A stretch of DNA of 64,000 nucleotides from Halichoerus grypus. Its lineage: Eukaryota; Chordata; Mammalia; Carnivora; Phocidae. Positions within the stretch are counted from its first letter, which is position 1; each line of letters starts with the position of its first letter. Both the position numbers and the translations under genes were made by a program. The stretch covers positions 130,367,444-130,431,443 of the forward strand of contig NC_135719.1 of assembly GCF_964656455.1 (NCBI RefSeq). Reading direction: 5' to 3'. Below the pieces are notes generated by a model. The model saw only the letters and a program-made list of their open reading frames with translations, had not been told where the DNA came from and did not search any database. Of this stretch, positions 1-12,222 are shown in pieces.

Positions 1-202
1 GGGCGCCTGGGTGGCTCAGTCGTTAAGCGTCTGCCTTCGGCTCAGGTCATGATCCCAGGGTCCTGGGATCGAGCCCCGCATCGGGCTCCCTGCTCAGCGG
101 GAAGTCTGCTTCTCTCCCTCCCACTCCCCCTGCTTGTGTTCCCTCTCTCGCTGCGTCTCTCTCTGTCACATAAATAAATAAAATCTTTAAAAAAAAAAAA
201 AA
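1..202 (+). mobile_element. SINEC (CAN-SINE), complete or nearly so
   Basis: tRNA-derived head with the box-like GGTGGCTCAG, central CT-rich stretch, AAATAAATAAATAAAATC tail and poly-A. The window begins at or within its first bases, so the left target-site duplication cannot be seen. Confidence 0.95.
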
Positions 203-1234
203 TCAGCCACTTTTGATGCATTTCTATTTCTGAAACAAAATACGGACAAAGAAACAAACAACTAGAGTTTCAAATTATGCATTTGGAACGAACATTGTTT
301 AATTTTCAAAAGAAAACAATGTATCATTCATCACCAGAGAAATGTTTATAAGCTTACAGTGTCTTTAAAAACCATCAGGATTTCTTTTTTTTTTCTTAAA
401 AGATACTTAAGCATGCATTTATTCTTATGAAAGAATATGGGGAAAAAAAGTTTAAGAACAAATTTCCAAATAATATAACTTATGTGAACAATGAGAACCT
501 CTTGGTTTTTTCCTAAAATTTACAGAATATTGCTCATTTGACATTAAATGACAAAATGGAACTTTAATTACAACTTTAAGTTGTAATTTTAAAAAACTCA
601 GACAAAAAACCAAAACCTCACTTAAAACAAACCTGGACATTCATTTTATGTTCCCTTTTAGGGTCTACCGAAGCAAGGAAGCTAGGACTGCTTAACTCCC
701 ATCAAAGCACTGAAACAAATACAGAACGCTTCATGCAGCCTATTCCCCTTGGCTTTCCACATCACAACCAGCTGCATGTGCCATTATTTAGCCTAACTCC
801 TACACTATGGGTATCACTCACAATCTCAAAATTAAATGAAATCAAACTAATAGTAGTACAGGATTTTAAAGAAAAGTGTCCAACAAGACTACTTTCCTCT
901 CAAGCCCTTGTAGTTTTCAACCACTCAACAAATTAAGGATTAAATGGTAGTCCTCTCAAATCAAGTCGAAATCAGGGGTGAAAAAGATGCAAACTTTGAC
1001 TTCACTCACTATATTCATTTAAAATCAACCTCTTTGATTGTAAATGGTTGGTAGGAAAGGTCACTGCCAATGGAATGGTGTTTGAAAATGGCTTCTCCAT
1101 ACTTATGTTCCATTTTGGAAAGTAGAGACCACATGTACTTCTATACAGCCTTTATTTCTTGCCACGTCTCTGCCACAGCTGTATGTATAGCTGCCCCCCC
1201 ATCAATGCGTAGTCACTTCACCTTTGCATTCTAA

Positions 1235-1419
1235 AGATTTTTATTTATTTATTGAGAGAGATAATGATAGACAGAGAGCATGCGAGGGGGGAGAGTCAGA
1301 GGGAGAAGCAGACTCCCTGCTGAGCAAAGGAGCCCAATGTGGGACTCGATCCCGGGACTCCAGCATCATGACCTGAGCCGAAGGCAGTCACTTAAACAAC
1401 TGAGCTACCCAGGCGCCCC
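1235..1419 (-). mobile_element. SINEC, minus orientation
   Basis: Reverse-complement SINE ending AGGCGCCCC, flanked by a perfect duplication of about 15 bp (ACCTTTGCATTCTAA at 1220-1234 and 1420-1434). Confidence 0.95.
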
Positions 1420-2340
1420 ACCTTTGCATTCTAAACCTGTTTCTTAAAATCTGGCATAGTGTTTCATACATGGTAAGGACTCTGATGTTTCAGCCAACTC
1501 TCTGTAAAAGTCAAAGACTACTCTGGACTTAATGACTATAAGGGATTCAGTTAAAAGCACTTTATAAATAATAAATACAAAACAAAATTTGTAATTTTAC
1601 CTTTAATTTGACCATCTTATCTTCATTTTTTTTAAGATGACAGCAATTTCACAGGAAATTACTCATAACATCTTAGTCAGTGTTTATTTAGAGTATCTGG
1701 TTTAAATTTGCCTCCAAATTAATATATGGTAGCTACAGCTTTCTTCCCTTTATTCTAGTCACACAATTTAAAATAGATGAAGCACCAAAGAAATAGTAAG
1801 TCCTGCCTAAGGATGGCCTAAAGTATAAACACTAAACACTATAGTAAATGAAAGAAGTCAGCAGCTCATTTGCTTCTATTTCTTTCTTGCTGTTCTGAAA
1901 AAAAAAAAAAATTAAAATCAGAGAATTCTGCCTGCTACAAAGAATTCTTAGTAAAAAAAATACAGAACTGTGATTTTGCAAAGTAGTGAATACTTTATAG
2001 ACAGCTGACAATCATATATATTTTTCCACATGATGAAAAGTACCAATCCTAAACAGATGGTCAAATTAGAACCGAAACACAAAATTAAACAACACTGATT
2101 CATTTTTTCCTGTCACAGATATATTTTATGTGGTAATATCAGGTTTTAATTAGATTTTTCTAACAAAATCACTGATGACTTCTTTTCCAAAATTGGTGTC
2201 AAGCTAAAAAAATAAAAGAGAATATGGTAATCTGTTGAATATAATAACCCTAAATTTAAATTCAACACTATAAGTTCAATGAAAAGATATAAACGTGAGT
2301 CATTTTACTGGTAGTAAATAAAGGGAAAAAATAAAAGGAA

Positions 2341-2455
2341 TTTGTGCTCATATCCTGTTTCCACCACAAGCTGTGCAATGTTGGGCGAGTCACTGTATTT
2401 TACTCTCAACCTCAGTTTCCACCATCTGTAAAAATGGGCATCATAATTACATTTG
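2341..2455 (+). mobile_element. MIR fossil
   Basis: Core and tail motifs such as GGGCGAGTCACTGTATTTTA and CTCAGTTTCCACCATCTGTA are typical of a diverged MIR. Confidence 0.7.
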
Positions 2456-2904
2456 CAAATGAGAATTACCGTTTTTCAAAGATCCATATTTTGTATTAGA
2501 AAAATATCTCCCCTAAGTGTTTTTATCCAATATAATAGTAGCTTTAAAATATGTTGCTAGGTGTCACTTCACAAATAATTTGAATAAAGCACTTCATGGG
2601 AAAGAACAAAAATACATGTCTATGAATCCTGATCTACTCAACACTTAGGTTCCTATAAACCACTATAGCCTCGGATGTCACAAAATCTGTGGCCTTACAG
2701 TGTCTCCTAATTGTGTCATCACAGTTTCTCATCTCCTGAAAGAATAATAGAAAAAAAATCCGCTTGAGAGAATTCAGTATACTACATAAAGTAGCAATAA
2801 TTATATGAGCTAGCTAAGAATCCCAGATAACCTATATAATCTATATACTGGTTCTTATAGATTCTGGTACAACAGAAAAAAAAAAAAATAGAATTGGTAA
2901 GCCT

Positions 2905-3045
2905 GATTCCTATTTCCATTTCTACCAATGGACAGCTGGTGCACTTGGGCAAGTCAATTAACTCTTTGAGCCAGACCTGCCTCATCTATAAAAGAAGGTG
3001 GTGGAGGATTAATATTGTTTAAGGTTCTTTTATACTTCAGAATTA
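2905..3045 (+). mobile_element. MIR fossil
   Basis: GGGCAAGTCAATTAACTCTT followed by GCCTCATCTATAAAA matches the MIR core. Confidence 0.7.
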
Positions 3046-5205
3046 AACTGATGCAAAGTGTTTTGGGAAACACCACCTTTGCACAATATTCCAGTGCGAT
3101 CTTGTAAACACTGACCCTGCTTTTTAAAAATAAAAGCTAGCACATAGATTTTCTTGTGGGGCAGAAAAACAAACTACTGAAGAATCTTCCAACATTGTCA
3201 TGGCTAGCTATAGCCACAAGGTATGTGTACCCATGTGACAGCATCTCTCATAACGGGGGGAGTTCTACATATGGTTGTGATTATGGGTGGATTAAAGGAG
3301 AAAAGCAAAATGAGGAGAGTGGATCCCTCTGGCTTCCTCCAGGTTTGGGTATCTAGTAGCAAGAAGCCTGTTTGCATAATTCTCCTTAGAATTAAATCAG
3401 TAACAAATACAAATGAAAGCTCCAAATATGGAAAGTACTAGATCATACAGGAGAGAAATTACTTGATCTATAATTTTAAAATAGAAAAGACACAGTAATG
3501 TAATCAACAAGAGAATGCCACATTCACCAGATAAAATATTGGGTGTCAAATAAACTTGACTTTAAAAAATGTTCAAGGACACAGGCAAATTCAGAACACA
3601 AAGCTGTGCATGGCGAATGATCCCAAATGGGATCTGTGTATCTGTGTGTGTAGAAAAGAACCCCAAAAAGAATTCCACCAGAACTCGAATGCAAGAGAGT
3701 TAGGTGGTAAGATCACAGGTGAGTTTTTAAACCTTCCCTATAAAGTACCCTGCATTATCCAAGTGAAAATCTGTTTTATAATTTTTAAAGTTCCCTCTTA
3801 AAGAACAAAATATTTTTCTAAACAATTTCAGAATTTATAAAAATGAATATAATCAATAAAATTACTCTTTCTCTAATATCTGAAAATTAATGTATTATGT
3901 CTACATTGGACATAGGAAAACAACCTCAGAACATTACTATCATTTTTCATGCCATTTTTCTCACTGCTTATAAAAATACCTGAACAAAATATTGTATATA
4001 TTTTTTCATAAAACAGCCATACTTCCAAAACATAAGGTTCAAGAGAATAGACACAGTATAAACAGAATAATCTACAAAATAATATTCTCTTAAATTCAGA
4101 CACCATATTTATGTCTAAAACATCATGTAAACATGTTCAAAATTAAAAACAATGTTTAATACTTACACTACAAAATTACGTGGAAAGCTCCCCAAAGATG
4201 GTCAGTATCATTAGTAAACTCATACCTACTTTAACAAAATTTTTTTAAGTTGGATCAGATACAGGTCTGTATAGAGAAGACATTTAAAATCTTCACTATG
4301 TAAACTTTGATGTTGACTTGCTGAGCAAAAATGGCTTAATTATATGCTAACTCTTTTGATGATTCAGATTCCAGTGAAACCAATAAAAATATATTTCTGA
4401 TAAAACAAACAGCATTATGAGTTTCCAGGTAAATGCCAGAAGAATAAAAAGATTAATATTAATAAGATCCTTTTAGAACAAAAGAAGAAATCAAATATTT
4501 TCCTTTAAAATTTTAAGCAAAAGGAATAACAAATTTCAACGACACTACAAAGTTCTACCTAACGTTTCACGAGAGCTTTTTCCCCAGTAAGAAGTTCATA
4601 ATAAAGTTTTAAATGCATATGTACAAATTCTGTGGGTTGCACAATACTTGTTCTCTATGTCATGTAAAATTGAAAAAATAACATTTGATGTTAAAGCAAA
4701 ATCAGATGTTGGAAAAAATGCATTTTATTACCACATATCACCACTGAATACATGAGGAAAATATGCCAAAGTTAGTTATTCTGTACATATATCCTAACAG
4801 CAATCTTCTACTGCTGATTCAGGCTGCTGATGCTAATGGCTTTATATGAATTGTGATGCAATTTTAACATTTCTTAGCTTACAAAGTAATAACATGACAA
4901 GAAACAAAGACCTAAAGTAAGCGGTCAAAATAGTAGCAAGACATTTAAAAAAGAGGGGAAGTGCCACTTCGGCCACTAAGATGGGCATGCGAGAATAATG
5001 CTATATTAGGTAAACAAGAAAGGCATCCCTTTTGATTATAGCAGAATCACATTTGAAACCCCTTCAAGCCCTAAGGCCCCATTTATCAAGTTCAACGCAT
5101 TGCTTACATAGTAATCTTTGGGCCAGAAGTCATGGGGCTTTTTTTTTTTTTTTTCCACTGAAAATATATTTTCGTCTTGTTTTCTTGTTTTTATTTTCTG
5201 CAGTC

Positions 5206-5323
5206 TGCTGTCCCCCCCCCACACACACAAAATGAATGTACATATACTCATAGGTTATCCATATTTTTATCTACATATTACACATATGTGCAAGCATGTA
5301 TGTATGCATACACACACACCCCT
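5206..5323 (+). repeat. C-run and CA microsatellites
   Basis: Nine or more C residues followed by ACACACACA (about 5213-5230), and a second CA run near 5309-5321. Confidence 0.85.
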
Positions 5324-5744
5324 CTTTATCCACAATTCACTTACAAATTACCTACTGTGTATCTGGCTCTGTGCCTGATCTTGGAGATGGAAAAACAATC
5401 AAGATTGGGTTCCTGCCCTCAAATAGAAAACATAATTATAAAACTGCCCACTTGTTTGGTTTGCTTAACACACATGCCTTCAATATCACTTGCTAATAGA
5501 ACTGCCAGCTCTTTTCACAAGGGAGCCTCCTTTGTGGGCCATCTGTCTCAAGTGATTCAACGCAGTCTGGTTCTAAACTTCCAATCTGCATAGTTTGGCA
5601 ATAATTCCTACTCCCAGGTCCCTGGCCCTTCACTACCTAACATTATTAGATGGACCACAGGCAGTCAATCAATACTTGCTGACTGGTTGACTGCTTGGTT
5701 GAACCACAAAGCAGCATTTATTTGGAAACACAACAATAACAAAA

Positions 5745-5990
5745 TAATGGCATTTACTAATTGATAGCTTATTAGATATCAGTTACTCTGCCAGGCACTT
5801 TATATATTTTTTCACATTTAATTCTATAGTAGAGGTATCATCATACCTTTTTAAAAATGATAGAACTGAGGCTTTGAGTTTTAAGCAATATGTTTAAAGC
5901 CATACAGCTAGAAAATGATTTACACTCAACGTTCTGCCCATACCCACTAATGCTATGCCACCTCTCAGAGAGCAGAGCCCTATCTATAGA
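5745..5990 (-). mobile_element. MIR-like fossil, minus orientation
   Basis: CTGCCAGGCACTTTATATAT, then AACTGAGGCTTTGAG and CATACAGCTAG follow the reverse MIR order. Diverged. Confidence 0.6.
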
Positions 5991-7309
5991 TGGCGGGACC
6001 CAACAAAATTTTGATTCATATGTAACCATATACAATGGCACAGGTCAACACAAACAGCTGAGTGAATCCAAAGTATGCAATAATCATGTATACAAAAAAT
6101 ATTTCTAAAAGAAAAGCAAGCATAGAAGCTATGTATATATATATTTACGTTTGTGTGTTTAAGATTATTATATCTTTAAGATTATTCACGAGTTTAGACT
6201 CCAGAGACATCTTTTCTCTGCATTAGCACACACTGTCAAGACTCGACTATACAGTTTTAACAACTGAAAGCGATTTTGTTTTTCATGATCTGTCTACAAG
6301 CATTCAGTTGCAGACCCGTGTCTTATCTATATCCAACCCTCAGCTCCCAGAACAAGGCCTGCCACATCCTGGATGCTCAATACATAGCTATGGAATACAA
6401 TCATTAACTCTTGAAACTCTGTCGCAAGGTGAATGTTCCATTTATATGAACGTGTGATAACACGTATATATCTAGAACATCACAGATAGAATCAGTGAAG
6501 AAACATTTATTTTAAGCATAGCAAGGTAAACTTACATCCCAACATAAGAAATTTTCACCACTATTTCTTAAATGCAAATGTGTAAGTGTAAAACACGTTA
6601 ACACAATCTTCTGGCTAGAATTTTAATTATGAAAAAGTTGGGAAATTTAGCATTATCTCCACAGCAACTACACCCTGGCAACAGATACAGTAAATATGTG
6701 TGAACACTGGACACACTCAAAACAAAGCATGACATAAGAACTAAATTGCAGCAGTTGTCAAGATTGTAGGCCTAAATTTAGCAACTTAATTTAGCACATT
6801 TAATCATAAACACCAAACTTGTATCTTATTTCCTTGATTTTAACAATTACTAGAAAGGTAAAAAAATATACCTATAAAGTATAGTGAATTTTGCAGAAAA
6901 CATAAAGAGGAAAAGATTAGTAAAGTGGTTAAGGAAGTTTCTTCCTAGAGGTGTGCAGCATTTTATGACACCCCACCCAGCGGTGGCACCCTCCTCATAC
7001 ATGTAACCTTATCAAGTAGGGGCTCATTTGACCCTGTCTATGTTGTCTTATCCTACTATCAGTACGTACTTCAATGGTCATCTTTACATGTGACTTCTAT
7101 AATACCCAACTACCAATCCTTTTTGGAAGCTGGTGGAAGAAAAATACTCTGTCTTCTATTCCTAGTTGACTTTGGCACAAAAGCAGTGACTCTCTCAAAG
7201 TCCCTGGCATTCTGCCCAATGCCTGATATACAGCAGACACTCAAAATAAATTCACACATCTACTGAAAGGAAAGCAGTAAGCCTGCTAGGGATGTTCCAA
7301 GGTTACCAA

Positions 7310-7545
7310 CCTTCTTAAGCTTCAGTCCCTGAAACTGAAAAAATGAGCATAATAGTATCGATTTCATAAAACTTCCATGAGCATTAAAAGTGCCTCGCAC
7401 ATAGTGAGCACTTAACTATTACAGGTTTCATTTTGAGCCTCAGTTTCCTCATAGGTTAAAAGGGATCAATAAAATCTAACCCAAAGAGCTGTGAGAACTG
7501 AATAAGCACACACATGTAAATCAACTGGCATAATTGATAGGTGCA
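7310..7545 (+). mobile_element. MIR-like fossils, two partial copies
   Basis: CGCACATAGTGAGCACTTAA near 7397 and GCCTCAGTTTCCTCATAGG near 7437 indicate two adjacent MIR pieces. The second seems to run into the left inverted-repeat arm. Confidence 0.55.
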
Positions 7546-7699
7546 TCTGGCAATTTACTGTTCATATTTGCTATCTCAGCACCCAGTACAGTACCTTTCA
7601 CTGAGTAAGTGCTCAGTGAGCACTAGGGAGTGATTGAATAAATGCAAGGGGCATTTCCTTTCCTTTGTATGTTCTGTACAGATGCTTAGAGCAAAATCT
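7532..7699 (+). repeat. Left arm of 168-bp inverted repeat
   Basis: The reverse complement of 8460-8627 matches this segment at 166 of 168 positions with no gap. The two differences are adjacent transitions near position 7683. The arm lies in sequence that resembles a MIR/L2 tail and seems to continue past both edges, which suggests this arm is the original and the other the copy. Confidence 0.97.
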
Positions 7700-7924
7700 G
7701 ACATATAGCAGGTCCTCAATAAACCAGAATTCCTTTCTTTGCTACCTTGCCTCTAAACTCCTATTTTAAGATCCAGAAGAAATTTAAAAATCAAATGTAG
7801 TAGAAGGTTAATAGTTGGTTGAAAGTTTATTAGAATGCTGGATTTTTATTCTATCATTTTTTTTGTGGCACCAATATAACTTTCCTATGAAAGACTACAA
7901 TTAGTATTTATTAATACATAAAAT

Positions 7925-8127
7925 GAGGGCACCTGGGTGGCTCAGTTAGTTAAGTGACCAATTCTTGATTTCGGTTCAGGTCATGATCTCAGAGTCCTGA
8001 GATGGAGCCCCACGTCAGGCTCCGTGATGAGCGTGGAGGCTGCTTAAGATTCTCTTTCGCTCTCTTCCTCTCCCTCTGCCCCTCCCCACCCCCACTTGCA
8101 GGCACACTCTCTCTTTAAAAAAAAATC
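7925..8127 (+). mobile_element. SINEC inside the inverted-repeat spacer
   Basis: Diverged SINE with the GCACCTGGGTGGCTCAG head. ACATAAAAT is duplicated at 7916-7924 and 8128-8136. It is antisense to CEP128 and lies just beyond the donor of exon G. Confidence 0.92.
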
Positions 8128-8201
8128 ACATAAAATATATTCCAGAAGAAATACTAGAAGAAATCTGAATAAGTAAAATTAGAATTCATTCGTATTTTTA
8201 C

Positions 8202-8366
8202 CTTTTCTTCTAGCTGGTCCTTCAAAGCCTGATATTTTAGCTTCAGTTTTCTGTTCTCATTTTCATTCTGGGTTAATTCCTCTGTCAGCCTGTCACACTG
8301 TGATTTCACCTTCTCTAGCTGACAACGATGGACTTTAGCCGTATTCTTATCTTCTATACTTTCTGC
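8202..8366 (-). CDS. CEP128: CEP128 internal exon G (last in the window), inside an inverted repeat
   Basis: This 165-bp exon has 55 codons, phase 0 in and ending on a full codon. The acceptor is CTCAG and the donor GTAAAA. The peptide begins AESIEDKNTAKVHRCQLEK, includes CDRLTEELTQNENENRKLKL and ends DQLEEK, matching the CEP128 coiled coil that follows exon F. It lies between the two arms of a 168-bp inverted repeat (7532-7699 and 8460-8627); the acceptor is only 93 bp from the nearer arm. A SINE (7925-8127) lies about 75 bp beyond the donor. Its length is divisible by three, so skipping or circularising it would leave the frame intact. I found no later CEP128 exon down to position 1. Confidence 0.93.
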
Positions 8367-8459
8367 CTGAGAAAAAGAGGAGAAAAGAAAAAGTCCACTG
8401 GCCACAGCTAAATTGTACACCAAACAAATTACACATTTTATCAGTGGGCAAAAACTTCA

Positions 8460-8627
8460 AGATTTTGCTCTAAGCGCCTGTACAGAACATACAAAGGAAA
8501 GGAAATGCCCCTTGCATTTATTCAATCACTCCCTAGTGCTCACTGAGCACTTACTCAGTGAAAGGTACTGTACTGGGTGCTGAGATAGCAAATATGAACA
8601 GTAAATTGCCAGATGCACCTATCAATT
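8460..8627 (-). repeat. Right arm of 168-bp inverted repeat
   Basis: Inverted copy of 7532-7699, separated from it by a 760-bp spacer that contains a SINE and CEP128 exon G. Similarity stops abruptly at both edges. There is no poly-A tail, target-site duplication or terminal motif of its own, so this is not an ordinary transposon insertion. Confidence 0.97.
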
Positions 8628-9121
8628 CTACAACAATGAATGATAAGTGCTTAACGAAGGCAGAAGCAAATACTGTGCCAACCCCAAGCTGGCACCCCAA
8701 CTCTGCTGAGAGGGAAAGGGGTTGTGAGAGGTGTCCCAAAAGGGAAATACTATGACCCAGTACTGACTGATCAGTTTCCTCCTCTATAAAAGGAGCTTTA
8801 CAACATTCCTGTTCAACCTCTCTCCTGGGTTTTGTGAAAGAACTGTGTGCTTTCAGTACAACAAAATTACTGATCCCACCCTGTGAGGCTGAAAGTATTA
8901 TGAATTGTAGCAGCCAAGAAACTACAAGTAACTTAACTTGAAAAGGAGTTGATCGGTGATTATTATTTCAGTACCAACAGTGTAATTAATAAAGTACCTG
9001 GTTTTTTATCTTTTTTTCAAATATAACCAGAATCTTTAAGAAAAAATTAGGAATAATCTATTCCATGTACAATAAAGATTGGCCAAGTATGTGAATTTTA
9101 AAACTTTTAAAATAACAATGA

Positions 9122-9362
9122 TGCAAACACTTCCTATATGTCAAGCACTGCTCTCAGACGTCTTTGCATAGTTTTTCCTCATTCCTCACAACAACCTGAC
9201 CAGGGAGGTACTATTACTACTGCCTCCTTTTTTGAAGCTGAAGCCCAGAGACACTAATAACCTTGCCCCAGGATATGTAATAAGGAACTGCAGAGCCAGG
9301 ATTTGAACCCAGGAATTCTAATGTGCAAGGCTTTCAACTATTCCGCCACACTGCCTTTAGGA
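9122..9362 (-). mobile_element. MIR, nearly full length, minus orientation
   Basis: Reverse MIR order throughout: CTCACAACAACCTGACCAGG, then GAAGCCCAGAGACAC, then AGAGCCAGGATTTGAACCCA. Confidence 0.8.
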
Positions 9363-10104
9363 AGGTACATTTATCATTTTTAAAAACCAGCTGGGTACAA
9401 CTTAGCAATGTTAACTGGTCACACCTACCAGTTACTAACAGCTTGTGCAACTACCTATGATCTGTTTAAAACACATGTTTTAATTTCTAAAATACATGTT
9501 TCTTTTTACAAGTATATTTTATGTGTGTAATCAGGTATGTAGGAATTCAATCACGGGAATCAATTTCCTGAGAGGAAGTTTTGTCAGCTTTAGACAAAAT
9601 CTGTATTATATTCACCTCACAAAATTCACCTAAGACTGGATACCATTTTAAATTAACAAAGGAATTGATTTTTAATAAGGAATCCTGTTTTCACAACCCA
9701 AAACAAAATTACAAAATAAAGTCTCTCATCAGGAAAATTGCTCAATTATGATTTTAAGTTTCAATAGAATGCTTTGCCTTTTCTTTATGGCTAATGCAAC
9801 TCTTGGGTACAGAAGGTTCCCCGTAAGGCCTGTGGAGAACTGGAGCTGGCTCAGGGAGCCTTAAGAAGCAGCTGTGCTTCGCTCTTCCCAACACTGTCCC
9901 TCTCGGGTGATGTCTTCTGTGATAGCCTGAAGTCAAATGCGGTATATATCCAACACTAAACTGGGCAAATGCTACAAATCAGGGTTTCCTCCTTGACCCC
10001 CCCCCCCCGCCCCGAGAGGCTTTTTTAAAACATTTACCCACATGCCAATGCCTAAATTTGACTAAACTTACTTCTTGTGATTTTAGTACATTTACATTTC
10101 ACTC

Positions 10105-10262
10105 TAAGGTTTACAAAGTGATGCTGTACTCTCAAAACCCTGTGATAAAGACATTACTAGTCCCATTTTATTGATGAGGGGGAAAAAGGTTTAGTAACGA
10201 CCAAGATCATATAGCTAGCAAGTAGAAAAAGTACAGAGCTCAAATCCTTAGTCTTTTGATCC
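10105..10262 (-). mobile_element. MIR fossil, minus orientation
   Basis: Reverse MIR core with CCCATTTTATTGATGAGG and CATATAGCTAGCAAGTAG. Confidence 0.65.
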
Positions 10263-11099
10263 CCGCCCCCCAAAGAAAGGCTCTATCAAATGATTTCTGT
10301 TGAAATCATAATGAGGTAATAACCCAATATCCTTCAAATATTAATAGTAGCTAGAGTATTTCATTAAAATATTTTACGTTTAAATTTAAAAATAGGCGTA
10401 AGTAGTCCTAGATGGGGAAAACATAATTCGTGCAGAGAAAAAAATATGGCTAACGCATCAGCATTTATTAGACCCAAAAAAGTAATAAGGGTGAAGCCAA
10501 AAGACAAAGAAATAGAACATTTATAGAGCTATTTGTCCAAAGTCCTCTTGTATATAATTCAGTACACTAAGTAATCTGTGATGACCATTATTATCAACTC
10601 CTTCTAATTAATATAAATAAGTAAAAAGTATAGGATTATGTTAGTGAAATAGCAAGAGGTAGGGGTTTTTTCCTTATGGGCAACTCATTCAGTTTACAAT
10701 GAAAGTGCTCACAATCTCTGGTTCTCCTTTTAAGCTCTTACGCTGCTTTTGTACCATATTAAAGAGTGGCTGAAATACCCTTCCTCTATTTCTGTCTTCC
10801 AAATTAAAAAAAAAATGCCTAAAAATTTCAAAATATCTACACAGTACTTCTAAGTTATATACTCTTTACACACAGGTAATTTCTCAAAGCTTTACTGTCA
10901 TTTCACTACACATGAATACAAAGCACTTCCTAAAGAAAGGATGGGGGAAACTGCCCTGTCTCCTGTTGAATACTATCTACTCTGTTTTGATCCAACCCCC
11001 TCACATTTCCTCATGGACCTTCCCTAGCCATCTCTGACAAATGGAATGAACACGTTTTTAGTTCTTCTTTTAACCTGCCACATTTGACACTCTTATTTA

Positions 11100-11286
11100 A
11101 AAAAAAAGATTTTATTTATTTATTTGTCAGAGAGAGAGAGAGCACAAGCAGGGGGAGTGGTAGGCAGAGGGAGAAGCAGGCTCCCCGCTGAGCAAGGAGC
11201 CTGATGCGGGACTCAATCCCAGGACCCTGGGATCATGACCTGAGCTGAAGGCAGACACTTAACCAAGTGAGCCACCCAGGCACCCC
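11100..11286 (-). mobile_element. SINEC, minus orientation
   Basis: Reverse-complement SINE ending GGCACCCC. The flanks share a degenerate duplication (CACATTTGACACTCTT-like, about 13/16), so the insertion is relatively old. Confidence 0.93.
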
Positions 11287-11786
11287 GCACTTTCAACACT
11301 CTTGACTATACCTTTCTTGAAATGCCCTGCCTAGGTTTCCAAGACACCATTCTTTTCTGGTTCCCTCCTGTCTCTCATATAGTCCTTTATTCTTACCTGC
11401 TAGAACCTTTTTCTCAGTACTTCCCTTAAACATTGGTGTTCTAGAATTTCATCCTTTTCTTTCTCCCTACATGATCTCATTAAAATCCCATGATTTCAAC
11501 TACCACCAATGGGTCACTGGATCCCAAATATTCCAACTTTAATCTCACTTTCGTCCTCAATGTCTAACCCATTAGGTACTAAAAACTGTTCTGCCTAGGT
11601 CTTTCATGGTTAGGCTTCCGTTCCTTTCTACCTAACTCAACATGCTAAAAAACAAACAAACAAAAACTGGATTTGCGACTCCTCTCTCCAAATCTCTCTT
11701 CTTTCTGCATTATCTACCTTGACAGTCTCATCATCCACCTTGTCACCCAAGTCTGTGCCTAGTCATCCTTGATTCTAAACCTTTTC

Positions 11787-11993
11787 TTTTTTTTTTTTTT
11801 TTTTGAAGATTTTATTTATTTATTTGAGAGAGAGAGATACAGCGAGAGAGGGAACACAAGCAGGGGGAGTGGGAGAGGGAGAAGCAGGCTTCCCGCCGAG
11901 CAGGGAGCCCGATGCGGGGCTCGATCCCAGGACCCTGGGATCACGACCCGAGCCAAAGGCAGCCACTTAACGACTGAGCCATCCAGGCACCCC
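11787..11993 (-). mobile_element. SINEC, minus orientation, with perfect target duplication
   Basis: GATTCTAAACCTTTTC occurs at 11771-11786 and 11994-12009, a perfect 16-bp duplication. The T-run of the tail is long and the body is close to consensus, so this is a fairly young insertion. Confidence 0.96.
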
Positions 11994-12014
11994 GATTCTA
12001 AACCTTTTCGACTA

Positions 12015-12222
12015 TAGCAGTGTAGTTAAGAACACAGGCACTTGACTACCTAGGTTCAAACCCTGTCTCTGCTACTTTCCAGCTCTAAGACCTTGGGCAG
12101 TTAACTTTCCACGCCTCAATTTCCTCATTAGAGAAGAAATACCAAACAATCTGCAGGGATGATGTGAGGATTAAGTGGTTAACGCACGTAAAGTTCTTAC
12201 AGTAATGACTGGCATGAACTAA
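12015..12222 (+). mobile_element. MIR, nearly full length
   Basis: AGTTAAGAACACAGGCACTT, TAGGTTCAAACCCTGTCTCT and ATTTCCTCATTAGAG occur in MIR order. Confidence 0.8.

Larger units (their letters stand above)
1..8201 (-). other. CEP128: CEP128 intron, incomplete (after exon G)
   Basis: About 8.2 kb of AT-rich intronic sequence with no coding exon that I can recognise. It contains two complete SINEs and one cut by or abutting the window edge, several MIR/L2 fossils, short CA/C runs near 5210-5330 and the left arm of the inverted repeat at 7532-7699. The rest looks like unremarkable intron. Confidence 0.75.

Noticed and set aside
2782..2985. 67-codon frame with a Cys-containing peptide
   Set aside because: It overlaps a MIR fossil and adjoining intron; no conserved protein pattern or splice context.
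5177..5593. 138-codon plus-strand frame
   Set aside because: It includes a CA/C microsatellite and an L2-like scrap. Composition is His/Tyr/Thr-rich from the repeat, not protein-like.
1..8200. The next CEP128 exon after exon G
   Set aside because: I searched by eye for the continuation of the coiled coil and its splice borders and found none; it probably lies beyond the left edge.
11769..12017. Open reading frame with a plausible Arg/Ser-rich protein
   Set aside because: It is the antisense translation of a SINEC; the same peptide pattern recurs at the other SINE copies.
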